Shown here piece by piece: positions 16,421 to 25,229 of a stretch of 64,000 nucleotides of DNA. The notes under the pieces are model-generated. The model saw nothing but the letters and a program-made list of their open reading frames with translations. It was not told where the DNA came from and made no database searches. The translations under genes and the position numbers were made by a program. This DNA comes from Rhodothermales bacterium. GTDB taxonomy: Bacteria; Bacteroidota; Rhodothermia; Rhodothermales; JAHQVL01. Numbering within the stretch: position 1 is the first letter of the stretch; each line of letters opens with the position of its first letter. The DNA lies in the NCBI GenBank assembly GCA_041391505.1, contig JAWKNW010000013.1, positions 62,001-126,000 of the forward strand, read 5' to 3'.

Positions 16421-17503
16421 ATGTTTGAACGACTGCAAGAACTGCTGGCCGACTATCAACTTTTTGGCGTACCCCTCTACGAAATCGCCCTCATCGCCGG
16501 CGCGTGGCTGGTGCTGACGTTCGTGCTGTTTTTCGTGCGCAAACAGGTGGGCGGCCGGCTGGAGCGCCTCGCTGCGCGCACGACGAACCTCGTCGACGAC
16601 GTCCTTTCCGTGATCGTCAACCAGACGAAGAACTATTTCCTGATCGCGATCGCGCTGCTGGGGGCGATGCTGGCCGGCACGCTCCCGGATGCGACGGAGA
16701 CGACGCTCCGCCGTATCGTGCTGCTCGTGAGCCTCGTGCAGATGGTGGCCTGGGGCTCCAGCCTGATCACGCTGTGGCTGGATAATTACCGCAAGCGCCG
16801 TTTCGAGGAGGACCCCGCCGCCGTGACCACGATGCAGGCGGCCGCCCTGTTCGGACGCCTGGTGCTGGGGCTCATCGCGGTGCTGCTGGCGCTGGATAAT
16901 TTCGGGGTGGATGTGACGGCGCTGGTGGCCGGCCTGGGCATCGGTGGCATAGCCGTCGCCCTCGCCGTCCAGAACATCCTGGGCGATCTCTTTGCCTCGC
17001 TCTCGATCATCCTCGACAAGCCGTTCGTCGTGGGCGATTTTCTGATCGTGGGCGACTATCTCGGGTCGGTGGAGAAGGTGGGATTAAAGACGACCCGCCT
17101 CCGCAGCCTCTCCGGCGAGCAGATCATCGTATCCAATAGCGACCTGTTATCCAGCCGCATCCGCAACTTCAAGCGGATGTACGAACGCCGCATCGCGTTT
17201 ACGATCGGCGTCACCTACGAGACCCCGCGCGAACACATCGCGCAGATCCCGGACATGCTCAAGGAGATCGTGCTCGCGCAGGAAAACGTCCGCTTCGACC
17301 GCGCGCACTTCAAGGGGTTCGGCGATTTTTCGCTCGACTTCGAGATCGTCTATTTCGTGCTCGTGCCGGACTTTGCGGTGTACATGGACATCCAGCAGGC
17401 GATGAATCTGGAAATCATGCGTCGCTTCGAGGAGCTGGGCATCGAGTTCGCGTATCCGACGCAGATGCTGTACGTGCAGCAGCAGGCCGCCGCGGCGTCA
17501 TGA
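16421..17503 (+). CDS. MscS-family mechanosensitive channel
   Basis: This 360-residue membrane protein has four or five hydrophobic segments in its N-terminal half, then the conserved pore and MscS core (GIGGIAVALAVQNILGDLF, then DKPFVVGDFLIVGDYLGSVEKVGLK, shown in part) and the beta-domain motif TRLRSLSGEQIIVSNSDL. Such channels release solutes when membrane tension rises during osmotic downshock. It is of the small-to-medium type, with no large periplasmic extension. Confidence 0.9.
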   Translation: MFERLQELLADYQLFGVPLYEIALIAGAWLVLTFVLFFVRKQVGGRLERLAARTTNLVDDVLSVIVNQTKNYFLIAIALLGAMLAGTLPDATETTLRRIVLLVSLVQMVAWGSSLITLWLDNYRKRRFEEDPAAVTTMQAAALFGRLVLGLIAVLLALDNFGVDVTALVAGLGIGGIAVALAVQNILGDLFASLSIILDKPFVVGDFLIVGDYLGSVEKVGLKTTRLRSLSGEQIIVSNSDLLSSRIRNFKRMYERRIAFTIGVTYETPREHIAQIPDMLKEIVLAQENVRFDRAHFKGFGDFSLDFEIVYFVLVPDFAVYMDIQQAMNLEIMRRFEELGIEFAYPTQMLYVQQQAAAAS

Positions 17504-17518
17504 AGTATGCAATTTGGG

Positions 17519-17570
17519 TGTCATCCCGACCGGATCCCCACTTGCGTGGGGACAACGCGGAGGGATGACA
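17519..17570. repeat. Nested hairpin with GTCATCCC arms
   Basis: Between the MscS gene and the YigZ-family gene, an outer 9-bp stem pairs 17519-17527 (TGTCATCCC) with 17562-17570 (GGGATGACA). An inner 7-bp stem pairs 17535-17541 with 17546-17552 around a 4-nt loop. Further partial copies (GGATGAC, GATAATGAC) follow up to about 17607. The same GTCATCCC arm recurs at 46008, suggesting a dispersed intergenic repeat. It could also serve as a terminator for the channel gene. Confidence 0.7.
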
Positions 17571-17607
17571 TCATAATAATGACGCAGGCCTGGATGACAC
17601 CGGGATA

Positions 17608-18216
17608 ATGACCGACACGTACCGCATCATCGCCGGCCCGACGCGGGCCGAGATCAAGGTAAAGGGCTCGCGCTTTATCGCGGAGGCCTTGCCGGCGTCC
17701 ACGCCGGCGGAGGCCGAGGTGCAGGTCGCCGCCATCCGAAAGCGTGAGTACGATGCGACGCACCATTGCTGGGCCTACCGCATCGGGGTGGACGGCGCCC
17801 AGTTCCGCTCCAGCGACGACGGCGAGCCCTCCGGCACGGCCGGCGCGCCCATCCTCCGGCAGATCGACGCGAAGGAGGTCACGAATACGCTGGTCGTGGT
17901 CACCCGCTACTACGGCGGCACCAAGCTGGGGACGGGCGGGCTCATCCGCGCTTACGGCGACGCCGCCGCCGCGGCGATGGCGGACGCGGTGGTCCGCGAG
18001 GAGATCGTCCGGGTCACGCTGAAGATCCGGTTTCCCTACGACGAGACATCGCCGGCGATGCGGCTCATCGAGGAGATGGAGGCGTCGATGACCGGATCGA
18101 CGTATGGCGACGATACGGAGCTCGAGGTGGCGGTCCGCGCCTCGCGGGTTGAGGCCTTCCGGGAGGCGTTCGTGGAGCGGCTGCGGGGGCGGGGGGTGAT
18201 CCGGTTAGGCTCCTGA
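17608..18216 (+). CDS. YigZ/IMPACT family protein
   Basis: This 202-residue protein has the UPF0029 N-terminal domain with the family hallmarks KGSRFIA, HHCWAYRIG, SDDGEPSGTAG and VTRYYGGTKLGTGGL, followed by a C-terminal ferredoxin-like DUF1949 domain. Members are linked to translation stress control through homology with eukaryotic IMPACT, but the bacterial biochemical role is not settled. The length is normal for the family. Confidence 0.92.
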   Translation: MTDTYRIIAGPTRAEIKVKGSRFIAEALPASTPAEAEVQVAAIRKREYDATHHCWAYRIGVDGAQFRSSDDGEPSGTAGAPILRQIDAKEVTNTLVVVTRYYGGTKLGTGGLIRAYGDAAAAAMADAVVREEIVRVTLKIRFPYDETSPAMRLIEEMEASMTGSTYGDDTELEVAVRASRVEAFREAFVERLRGRGVIRLGS

Positions 18217-18248
18217 GACATCCCTGGCGCCTGAAAATTTTTGTGGCC

Positions 18249-18683
18249 CTACAGGTTCTTCCGGGCGGCGACGGCCAGTTCGTCGCACCGGTTGTTCAAT
18301 TCGTCGTCGGCGTGGCCCTTTACCTTGGACCATTCGACCTGGTGCTTCTTCTCCAGCTCCAGCAGCCGCTGCCAGAGGTCCTGGTTCTCGACGGGTTTTT
18401 TGCTCGCGGTTTTCCAGCCGTTCTTCTGCCACTTCTGGAGCCAGCCCTCGGTGAAGGCGCGGAGCATGTAGGCGCTGTCGGTGTGGATCGTGACGCGGCA
18501 GGGCTCCTTGAGCGCTTCGAGGCCCCCGATGGCTCCCATCAGCTCCATCCGGTTGTTGGTGGTGTGCTTTTCCCCTCCGGAGAGTTCGCGTCGGTGGCCG
18601 CCGTGGATCAGGATGGCGGCCCATCCGCCGGGGCCCGGGTTGCCGCTGCAGGCCCCGTCGGTGTAGAGGATGACGTGCTTCAA
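18249..18683 (-). CDS. rnhA: Ribonuclease HI
   Basis: RNase HI cuts the RNA strand of RNA-DNA hybrids. The 144-residue protein starts KHVILYTDGACSGNPGPGGW and keeps the catalytic set: Asp in YTDGAC, Glu in NNRMELMG, Asp in HTDSAY, and the late Asp in VKGHADDELNNRCD. There is no in-frame ATG or GTG near the domain start, so the TTG at 18683 is the likely start; the long open frame further upstream is antisense to obg. It converges with the YigZ-family gene (32 bp apart) and is divergent from obg. Confidence 0.93.
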   Translation of the reverse strand: MKHVILYTDGACSGNPGPGGWAAILIHGGHRRELSGGEKHTTNNRMELMGAIGGLEALKEPCRVTIHTDSAYMLRAFTEGWLQKWQKNGWKTASKKPVENQDLWQRLLELEKKHQVEWSKVKGHADDELNNRCDELAVAARKNL

Positions 18684-18779
18684 AAGGACGTTGAACGTTT
18701 TCGCGTTTGGACGTTTAACGAGGTCCGGTCCCGAATGCGAACCGGCCCACCATGATACGGAATCGTCCGTATACGAACG

Positions 18780-19784
18780 ATGAAATTTGTCGATTACGTC
18801 ACCATCTCGGTCCGCAGCGGTAAGGGCGGCGCCGGCGCCGTCTCGTTCCGCCGCGCCAAGTACGAGCCCAACGGGGGTCCGGATGGTGGCGACGGCGGAG
18901 CCGGCGGCTCCGTCCTGCTCGAGGGCGACGCCCACCTGTACACCCTGCTCGATCTCCGGTACAACCGGCACCACTTCGCCGATAACGGCCGGCCGGGCTC
19001 CGGCGCCATGAAGCAGGGACGCAGCGGCGACGACATCGTCCTGCGCGTCCCCATCGGGACCATCGCGCGCAACGCGGAGACCGACGAGATCATGGCCGAG
19101 ATCATCGAGCCGGGCCAGCGTATCGTGCTCGCCCAGGGTGGGCGCGGCGGCAAGGGCAATACCTTCTTCAAGTCCTCGACGCATCAGACGCCGCGCTACG
19201 CGCAGCCCGGCGAGCCGGGGCAGGAGATGGACGTCGTGATGGAGCTCAAGCTCCTGGCTGATGTGGGGCTCGTGGGGTTTCCAAACGCCGGCAAGAGCAC
19301 GCTCGTCGCCTCGCTCTCCGCCGCGCGTCCGAAAATCGCCGATTACCCCTTTACGACGCTGGAGCCGGCGCTGGGCGTCGTGCGGGTCGAGGACTACAAG
19401 TCGTTCGTCATCGCCGACATCCCGGGCATCATCGAGGGGGCGCACGAAGGGCGAGGCCTCGGCGTCCAGTTTCTGAAGCATATCGAACGCAACGCCATCC
19501 TGCTTTTCGTCATCCCTTCCACCGATGACGACCCCGCCGCATCCTACCGCATCCTGCTGGCCGAACTGGAGGCGTTCAACCCGGATCTCCTCCGCAAGCC
19601 GCGCATGGTCGCGCTCAGCAAGATCGATCTGCTGCCCGTCGACGATCTCGACGAGTGGATCGCCATGATCCGGGAAGGTTTTCCCGACGACCTGCACATC
19701 GTACCGATCAGCGCCGTTGCACAAAAAGGGCTCGACAGGTTACGAATGGACCTCTGGAATCGTCTAGAGAAGAGTAAGGCGTAG
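18780..19784 (+). CDS. obgE: Obg-family GTPase
   Basis: Obg (334 residues) is an essential GTPase for 50S ribosome assembly and stress signalling. The glycine-rich Obg fold occupies about residues 1-158 (GSGKGGAG-like turns, GGDGGAGGSVLLE). The G domain has G1 GFPNAGKST, G3 DIPGIIEGAHEGRGLG, G4 SKIDLL (Ser in place of the usual Asn) and G5 SAVAQKG. The C-terminal OCT extension of some homologues is missing. It is 22 bp upstream of the dprA region. Confidence 0.96.
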   Translation: MKFVDYVTISVRSGKGGAGAVSFRRAKYEPNGGPDGGDGGAGGSVLLEGDAHLYTLLDLRYNRHHFADNGRPGSGAMKQGRSGDDIVLRVPIGTIARNAETDEIMAEIIEPGQRIVLAQGGRGGKGNTFFKSSTHQTPRYAQPGEPGQEMDVVMELKLLADVGLVGFPNAGKSTLVASLSAARPKIADYPFTTLEPALGVVRVEDYKSFVIADIPGIIEGAHEGRGLGVQFLKHIERNAILLFVIPSTDDDPAASYRILLAELEAFNPDLLRKPRMVALSKIDLLPVDDLDEWIAMIREGFPDDLHIVPISAVAQKGLDRLRMDLWNRLEKSKA

Positions 19785-19806
19785 TTTCATCCTCACTCTG
19801 CTGTCC

Positions 19807-20915
19807 ATGCCCCCCACCACCGATGATGCGCTCGACGAGCAGCGCGCGCTGATTGCGTTGTCGCTGGTGCCCGGCGTGGGGCCGGGGCGAATTCGGGGGC
19901 TGGTGAATCATTTCGGATCGGCCATCGATGCCCTGGAGGCGCCGCGCGCCCGGCTCGCGACGCTCGAGGGGATCGGGGATGTGACGGCGGACGCCATCGC
20001 CCGGTTCGACGGCTACGATGCGGTCGAGGCCCAGTGGCAACGCGCCGGCCAGGTCGAAGCCCGCCTCGTCACCGAATGGGATGCCGGCTACCCCGAGGCG
20101 CTGCGCACGATCTACGATCCCCCCGTATTTCTCTGGATGCGGGGGGAAACGACGCGGGAGGACGAACAGGCCATCGCGATCGTCGGGACACGTAAGCCGT
20201 CGGAGTACGGCAAGCGCATGGCGGAGCGGTTCGCCGGCGAACTCGCCGAACAGGGGTACACCATCGTGAGCGGTCTCGCGTACGGCGTCGATACCATCGC
20301 GCACGCCGCGGCGTTGCAGGCCGGCGGCCGCAGCGTCGCCGTGCTGGGCTCGGGGCCGACTGGATCTATCCCGCGCGCAACCATGCGCTGGCGCTCCGCA
20401 TGATCGGGGCCGGCGCGCTGCTTTCCGAATACCCGCTGGGGGCGAAGCCGGACGCGGTGCACTTTCCCCGGCGCAACCGCATCGTGAGCGGGCTGGCGCG
20501 CGGCACCCTCGTCGTCGAGGCCTACGAAAAAGGGGGCGCGCTCATCACGGCCGGCCTCGCGCTGGAGCAAAATCGCGAGGTGTTCGCCCTGCCCAGCGCG
20601 GTCACCAACACCGCCGGCGCGGGGTGCAACCAGCTCATCCAGCGCGGCCACGCGAAGCTGGTGCAGACGGTCGACGACGTGCTGGCGGAGATCGAGCCGG
20701 CGCGGATGGGCGAGAAGGCCGCGCCCGCGGCGCTGCCCGATCTGAACCCGGCCGAGCAGGCGCTCTACGATGCGCTCGGCGGCGAGCCGGTTTATATCGA
20801 TGCGCTGTGCGCGCGCACCGGATTGGATCCCTCCACCGCGCTCGTGTATCTTCTCAGCCTCGAATTCAAGGGCCTCGTTTTCCAGATGGCCGGCAAACAG
20901 TTTTACAGGGCGTGA
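19807..20915 (+). pseudogene. dprA: DNA processing protein DprA, interrupted by a one-base frameshift
   Basis: DprA loads RecA on incoming single-stranded DNA in natural transformation. The N-terminal part (19807 to about 20355) has a helix-hairpin-helix region (LVPGVGPGRIRGL) and the Rossmann-like start (AIVGTRKPSEYG, SGLAYGVDTIAHAAAL). The frame then breaks after VLGSG at about 20356. The next residues expected for the family (DWIYPARNHALA) are encoded one frame back, and the protein continues through LLSEYP, FPRRNRIVSGL, VVEAYEKGGALITA and a C-terminal winged helix to 20915. One missing base between 20355 and 20358 explains the break. No slippery site is obvious, so a sequencing error or a recent loss is more likely than programmed frameshifting. 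Confidence 0.88.
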
Positions 20916-20923
20916 CCCGACGT

Positions 20924-22054
20924 ATGACGATCGACGAACTCAGACAGCACTTCCCGCACACGCGACACGGGATCTACATGAACCACGCGGCGGTGGCGCC
21001 CATGAGCACCCCCGTCGTGGAGGCGCTGCAGGCTTACATCGCCGAGCGCCACGAGACGCATGTCGAGAACTTCTTCGACATGGAGCCCGTTATTGCAAGT
21101 GCGCTCGATCGCGCGGCGGCGGCGATCGGGACCGTGGCAGACCGGGTGGCGTTCGTGCCGAATACCTCCTACGCCCTCAACCTCCTCGCACAGGGGCTCG
21201 ACTGGCAGCAGGGCGATCGCATCGCGATTCCCGGGTGCGAGTTTCCGGCCAACGTCTATCCGTTCGTCAACCTGCGCGATCGCGGCGTGGAGGTCGATTA
21301 CATTCCGGATCGCGACGGCGTCTTCACGCTCGAGGATGTCGAGGCGATGCTGACGAAGCGCACCCGCTTGCTGACGGTGAGCTGGGTGCAGTTTCTGTCG
21401 GGATTCAAGGCGGATTTGCGCGCGCTCGGCGCGCTGTGCCGCGAGCGAGGCATTCTGTTTTGCGTCGACGCCATCCAGGGGCTCGGGGCATTCGGACTCG
21501 ATGTGGCCTCCTGCGGCATCGATTTCCTGGCCTGCGGCGGGCACAAATGGCTGATGGCCTCGCAGGGCATCGGTTTTTTGTATGTGACGGAGGCGCTCCA
21601 GGATCGGCTGAAGTCGATGGCCGGCTGGCTGCACGGTCCGATCGACTGGAGCCGGCTGACCGACTACGAACTGACGTTCCACCCCACCGCGCGGCGGTAT
21701 CGGCTGGGCACCATGAACATGATGGGGGTGGTGTCGCTGAACGCGGCGCTGGGGCTTCGCGAACAGTGCGGCGTTGACTGGTGCGCCGAGCAGGTGCTGG
21801 ACCGGGCCGCGCTGTTGCGGGATGGTTTTCTGGACGCCGGCCACGCCCTCTATGGGTCCAGCGACCCCGAAGCGGCTTCCGGTATCGTGACCCTGCGGCA
21901 CCCGGATGCCGGCAGGCTGTTCCATCAGCTGCAGGACGAGGGAATCCAGATCGCGCTCCGCAACGGGCTGCTGCGGTTTGCGCCCACGTATTACAACACG
22001 CGCGAGGAAGCGTTGGCCGTGGTCGACCGCCTGAAGACCGAAGTGCCGGCCTGA
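20924..22054 (+). CDS. Class V aminotransferase / cysteine desulfurase-like PLP enzyme
   Basis: This 376-residue fold-type I PLP enzyme has the N-terminal YMNHAAVAPMS motif, the PLP-pocket region VSWVQFLSGFKADL, the Asp-containing VDAIQGLG and the Schiff-base lysine in CGGHKWLMASQGIG. Related proteins include cysteine desulfurases, isopenicillin-N epimerase-like enzymes and kynureninase-like proteins; the substrate cannot be read from sequence. The start at 20924 gives MTIDELRQHFP; the upstream open frame is a shadow of dprA. A second family member lies at 31892-33073. Confidence 0.87.
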   Translation: MTIDELRQHFPHTRHGIYMNHAAVAPMSTPVVEALQAYIAERHETHVENFFDMEPVIASALDRAAAAIGTVADRVAFVPNTSYALNLLAQGLDWQQGDRIAIPGCEFPANVYPFVNLRDRGVEVDYIPDRDGVFTLEDVEAMLTKRTRLLTVSWVQFLSGFKADLRALGALCRERGILFCVDAIQGLGAFGLDVASCGIDFLACGGHKWLMASQGIGFLYVTEALQDRLKSMAGWLHGPIDWSRLTDYELTFHPTARRYRLGTMNMMGVVSLNAALGLREQCGVDWCAEQVLDRAALLRDGFLDAGHALYGSSDPEAASGIVTLRHPDAGRLFHQLQDEGIQIALRNGLLRFAPTYYNTREEALAVVDRLKTEVPA

Positions 22055-22101
22055 GCACGACCCCGCCCTTGCACATGCCTTTTCAAGGTGGGGGGATGGC
22101 C

Positions 22102-22136
22102 TGAAACCTCGCACCTTCACCGTTGAACCTTTCACG
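22102..22136. repeat. Short 7-bp repeat array upstream of rluD
   Basis: Five consecutive heptads (TGAAACC, TCGCACC, TTCACCG, TTGAACC, TTTCACG) fill 22102-22136, sharing a T-three bases-ACC pattern. Upstream, TCAAGGT at 22083 is roughly complementary to the ACCTT words. The words TGAACC and ACCTT also occur in the inverted repeat at 2142-2217. This is the most degenerate of the heptad arrays here. Confidence 0.45.
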
Positions 22137-22176
22137 CATCCGATTGGATGATCGTGAACGCAATCTGAATACTGGG

Positions 22177-23292
22177 ATGATGATGGAAACGGAGCGACAG
22201 GAAACCGAAATCGTTCTGGACGTGCCCTCCGGCTATGCGGAGGGCGAACGGCTCGATGTGTATATCACCGGCTTCGTCGCCAACGCGACGCGGGCCAAGG
22301 TGCAGCAGGCGCTGAAAGAGGAGCGGGTCCGCGTCAACGGGCGCGTCGCCACCAAGCCCTCGTACCGCGTGCAGGGAAACGACCGGATCGTGTGCATCGT
22401 GCTGCGGCCCCCGCCGATCGAGGCGGCGCCCGAGGCGATTCCGCTGGAGGTGGTCTACGAGGACGAATGGCTATTGGTGGTCAACAAGCGCGCCGGCATG
22501 GTGGTGCACCCTGCTTACGGCAATCGCACCGGGACCCTCGTGAATGCGCTGCTCCATCATCTGGGCGCAGGCCCCATTTCGCTGGAGGAGACGGAGGATG
22601 AGGATGACGGCGACGAAACGCCGGCGCCGCTGTCCATGTCCAATGCCCAGCCCCGCAGCGCCGAGGGCATCGACCTGCGCCCCGGCATCGTGCACCGGCT
22701 CGACAAGGACACCTCCGGGCTGCTCGTCGTGGCCAAGGACGACGTCACCCATGCGAAACTCGCGCGGCAGTTTTTCGATCGGACGACGCGCCGAACGTAC
22801 GAGGCACTGGTGTGGGGCGAACCCTCGCCGAGGGAGGGCGTGGTCGAGACGGCGCTGTGGCGGGACAGCCGGGACCGCCGGCGGATGGCCGTCGTGCCCG
22901 ACGACAAGGGAAAGCGCGCGGTGACCCACTACAGCCTCATCGAGTCCTTCGGCTACACGTCGCACGTGGCCTTCCGCCTTGAGACGGGGCGGACCCATCA
23001 GATTCGGGTCCATGCCCTCCATCTCAAACACCCCATTCTGGGCGATACCACGTATGGCGGCACGGAAGTGCGGTTCGGCCCCCAGACCTCCAAACGCGTC
23101 GCCTATTTTCGCAACCTGTTCGAACGGATGCCGCGTCAGGGCCTGCATGCCCGAACGCTGGGCTTCAAGCACCCGCAGACCGGAGCAGAGATGGATTTCG
23201 AGGCCCCGCTGCCGGACGACATGGCGTGGGTGCTGAACCGCCTCCGCGACATCGACGCGGCGCTGTATCAGGGAGAGGGATGGAATGGATGA
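22177..23292 (+). CDS. rluD: Ribosomal large-subunit pseudouridine synthase, RluD type
   Basis: This 371-residue enzyme isomerises uridines in 23S rRNA. The N-terminal S4 RNA-binding domain (SGYAEGERLDVYITG, then VRVNGRVATKPSYRV) is followed by the catalytic domain with GIVHRLDKDTSGLLVVAK, where the Asp of RLDKDT is the catalytic residue, and ETGRTHQIRVHALHL. An acidic insertion at about residues 145-160 (EETEDEDDGDE) lies between conserved segments. The start at 22177 (MMMETE) is one of three consecutive ATGs; one at 22123 would read through the upstream repeat. Confidence 0.93.
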   Translation: MMMETERQETEIVLDVPSGYAEGERLDVYITGFVANATRAKVQQALKEERVRVNGRVATKPSYRVQGNDRIVCIVLRPPPIEAAPEAIPLEVVYEDEWLLVVNKRAGMVVHPAYGNRTGTLVNALLHHLGAGPISLEETEDEDDGDETPAPLSMSNAQPRSAEGIDLRPGIVHRLDKDTSGLLVVAKDDVTHAKLARQFFDRTTRRTYEALVWGEPSPREGVVETALWRDSRDRRRMAVVPDDKGKRAVTHYSLIESFGYTSHVAFRLETGRTHQIRVHALHLKHPILGDTTYGGTEVRFGPQTSKRVAYFRNLFERMPRQGLHARTLGFKHPQTGAEMDFEAPLPDDMAWVLNRLRDIDAALYQGEGWNG

Positions 23293-23336
23293 CACGTAGA
23301 TTTCATCCAAATCGCGTCGGTCCGGCCCCGATGCGT

Positions 23337-23365
23337 AGGAACGACTCCGCACATGGGTCGTTCTT
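23337..23365 (+). terminator. Hairpin between rluD and ptsN
   Basis: A 7-bp stem pairs 23339-23345 (GAACGAC) with 23357-23363 (GTCGTTC), extendable by one G-T and one A-T pair, around an 11-nt loop. It is followed by a T-rich but not continuous tract. It could end the rluD transcript. The rest of the 152-bp gap shows no gene. Confidence 0.35.
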
Positions 23366-23444
23366 GCTTGCCGAATAAAGCGCGCCGATACGCTTCCACA
23401 CGCCAAGACGGCGCGTCCTGCCCTGTAGAACGTTTTGAGTTGAC

Positions 23445-23912
23445 GTGTTCGAGATCGCCCAACTTCTGACACCCCACACGGTGAGCGTCCATCTGCCGGG
23501 CGAAACCAAGGGCGACGTGCTCGACCATTTGATGGCGTTGCTGCAGGGCGATGAGCGGGTGCTCGATTTCGAGAGCGTCCGCCGCGCGGTGCTGGCTCGC
23601 GAAGCCATCATGTCCACCGGCGTAGGCAAGGGCCTCGCGCTTCCGCATGCCAAGACGTCGGCCGTGTCCGGGATCGTGGCCGCGTTTGCCACGACGGCCT
23701 CGCCCGTTCCCTACGACGCCATTGACGACGAACCAGTGCGGCTGCTCTTCCTGCTGGTAGGTCCGGAGCATGCCAAATCGGAGCACATCAAGACCATGAG
23801 CCGGGTCTCGCGGCTGATGAACGAGGCCGGCTTCCGGGCGCGGCTCCTGACCGCGAAATCCACGGCGGAAATCATTGCCCTCTTTGTAGAAAGCGAACGA
23901 AATCTGGGATGA
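23445..23912 (+). CDS. PTS IIA-type (PtsN-like) phosphotransfer protein
   Basis: This 155-residue EIIA(Fru/Ntr)-type domain carries the phosphorylatable histidine H68 in GLALPHAKT, preceded by the family motif REAIMSTGVGKG. With no PTS permease near it, it more likely acts in nitrogen or potassium-type regulation than in sugar uptake. GTG at 23445 is the start. Its end overlaps hisS by 4 bp (ATGA), so the two are translationally coupled. Confidence 0.88.
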   Translation: MFEIAQLLTPHTVSVHLPGETKGDVLDHLMALLQGDERVLDFESVRRAVLAREAIMSTGVGKGLALPHAKTSAVSGIVAAFATTASPVPYDAIDDEPVRLLFLLVGPEHAKSEHIKTMSRVSRLMNEAGFRARLLTAKSTAEIIALFVESERNLG

Positions 23913-25216
23913 GTACGTCCATCAAGAATATCACCGGCACCTTCGATATCCTGCCGGCCGGATCCACGCGCGAGGGCGTACATCCCCAGGGTACGGCCGA
24001 GTGGCAGTATGTCGAGCGGCAAATCCGGGACGTGTTCGAGCGCTTCCAGTTTTCCGAGATCCGCACGCCGATCCTCGAACCGACCGAACTGATCGCCCGC
24101 GGCATCGGGCAGCTGACGGATATCGTCTCGAAAGAGATGTTCGCGTTCGAGCGCGAGGATACGCATTACGTGCTTCGTCCGGAGGTTACGGCCCCGGTCA
24201 TGCGCGCCTACCTGCAGCATCACATGGACCAGCTGGGCGGCGCCCAGAAGGTGTTCTACATCGGCCCCTGCTTCCGCGCGGAACGCCCGCAGAAGGGGCG
24301 TTACCGCCAGTTTCATCAGTTCGGCGCCGAGGTCATCGGCGTGGACCATCCGATGGCGGATGCCGAGACGATCGCAGTGATGATGGCCGTATACGACGCG
24401 TTCGGCGTCACCAACCAGACGCTGCGCATCAATACGCTCGGCGATACGGAGAGCCGGCCGCGCTACCGGGAGGCGCTCCGTGCGTATTTCGAACCCTACG
24501 CCTCGGAGCTGACAGAGACCAGCCTCGCCCGGCTCGAAAAGAATCCCATGCGGATTCTCGACACAAAAAACGAGCGCGAACGCAAGCTCCTCGCGGATGC
24601 GCCGCGCCTTATCGATTATGTGGATGCGGCCAGCCTGGCCCATTACGATGCCGTAAAGGCCTTCCTGGTCGACGTGGGCGTGACGTTCGTGGAAGACCCG
24701 TTCCTGGTGCGCGGGCTCGACTATTACACCCGGACGGCATTCGAGCTGGAAAGCGGCGACCTCGGCGCGCAGAGCGCGCTCGCCGGCGGGGGACGTTACG
24801 ACCTCCTCGCCCGCGAGATCGGCAACGACGACGGCGTGCCGGCTGTGGGCTTCGCGGCCGGCATCGAACGGCTCTTTCTGGCGCTGGAAGCCCTGCAGCA
24901 TCCCTTCCCGGCCGCGGCTCGGCCGGATGCGGTGCTCATTGCACTCGGCGAGGCGGCCGGCCGGTGGGCATTCCGCGCGGCGCTGGCCCTGCGCAAGGCC
25001 GGGCTCCGCGTCAACGTCGACCTCCAGGGCCGCTCCATGAAGGCGCAGATGCGCGACGCGAACCGGGCCGGCGCGCAAAACGTCGTCATCGTCGGCGACA
25101 GCGAGCTGGCGCAGGGGGCGGCGCAGGTGAAGCATATGGCAACAGGCAACCAGGAATCGGTTGCGTTGGACGCCCTTGCAACGTATCTAGGTTCGAACGC
25201 TACGACCGCATCGTAA
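23909..25216 (+). CDS. hisS: Histidyl-tRNA synthetase
   Basis: This 435-residue class II synthetase charges tRNA-His. It shows motif 1 (FQFSEIRTPILEPTELIARGIG region), motif 2 (GPCFRAERPQKGRYRQFHQFG, shown in part), the histidine-binding signature RGLDYYTRTAFE, motif 3 (GFAAGIERL) and a C-terminal anticodon-binding domain (LRKAGLRVNVDLQGRSMKAQ). It is in an operon-like run with ptsN, lgt and rlmB. Confidence 0.96.
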   Translation: MSTSIKNITGTFDILPAGSTREGVHPQGTAEWQYVERQIRDVFERFQFSEIRTPILEPTELIARGIGQLTDIVSKEMFAFEREDTHYVLRPEVTAPVMRAYLQHHMDQLGGAQKVFYIGPCFRAERPQKGRYRQFHQFGAEVIGVDHPMADAETIAVMMAVYDAFGVTNQTLRINTLGDTESRPRYREALRAYFEPYASELTETSLARLEKNPMRILDTKNERERKLLADAPRLIDYVDAASLAHYDAVKAFLVDVGVTFVEDPFLVRGLDYYTRTAFELESGDLGAQSALAGGGRYDLLAREIGNDDGVPAVGFAAGIERLFLALEALQHPFPAAARPDAVLIALGEAAGRWAFRAALALRKAGLRVNVDLQGRSMKAQMRDANRAGAQNVVIVGDSELAQGAAQVKHMATGNQESVALDALATYLGSNATTAS

Positions 25217-25229
25217 CCCGAGGTAAAGC

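Noticed and set aside
18249..19724. A 491-residue minus-strand protein
   Set aside because: Only its last 144 residues are RNase HI; the rest is antisense to obg and has no protein-like features.
20340..20420. Programmed frameshift in dprA
   Set aside because: No slippery heptamer, stimulatory stem or family precedent is visible; a deletion or sequencing error is simpler.
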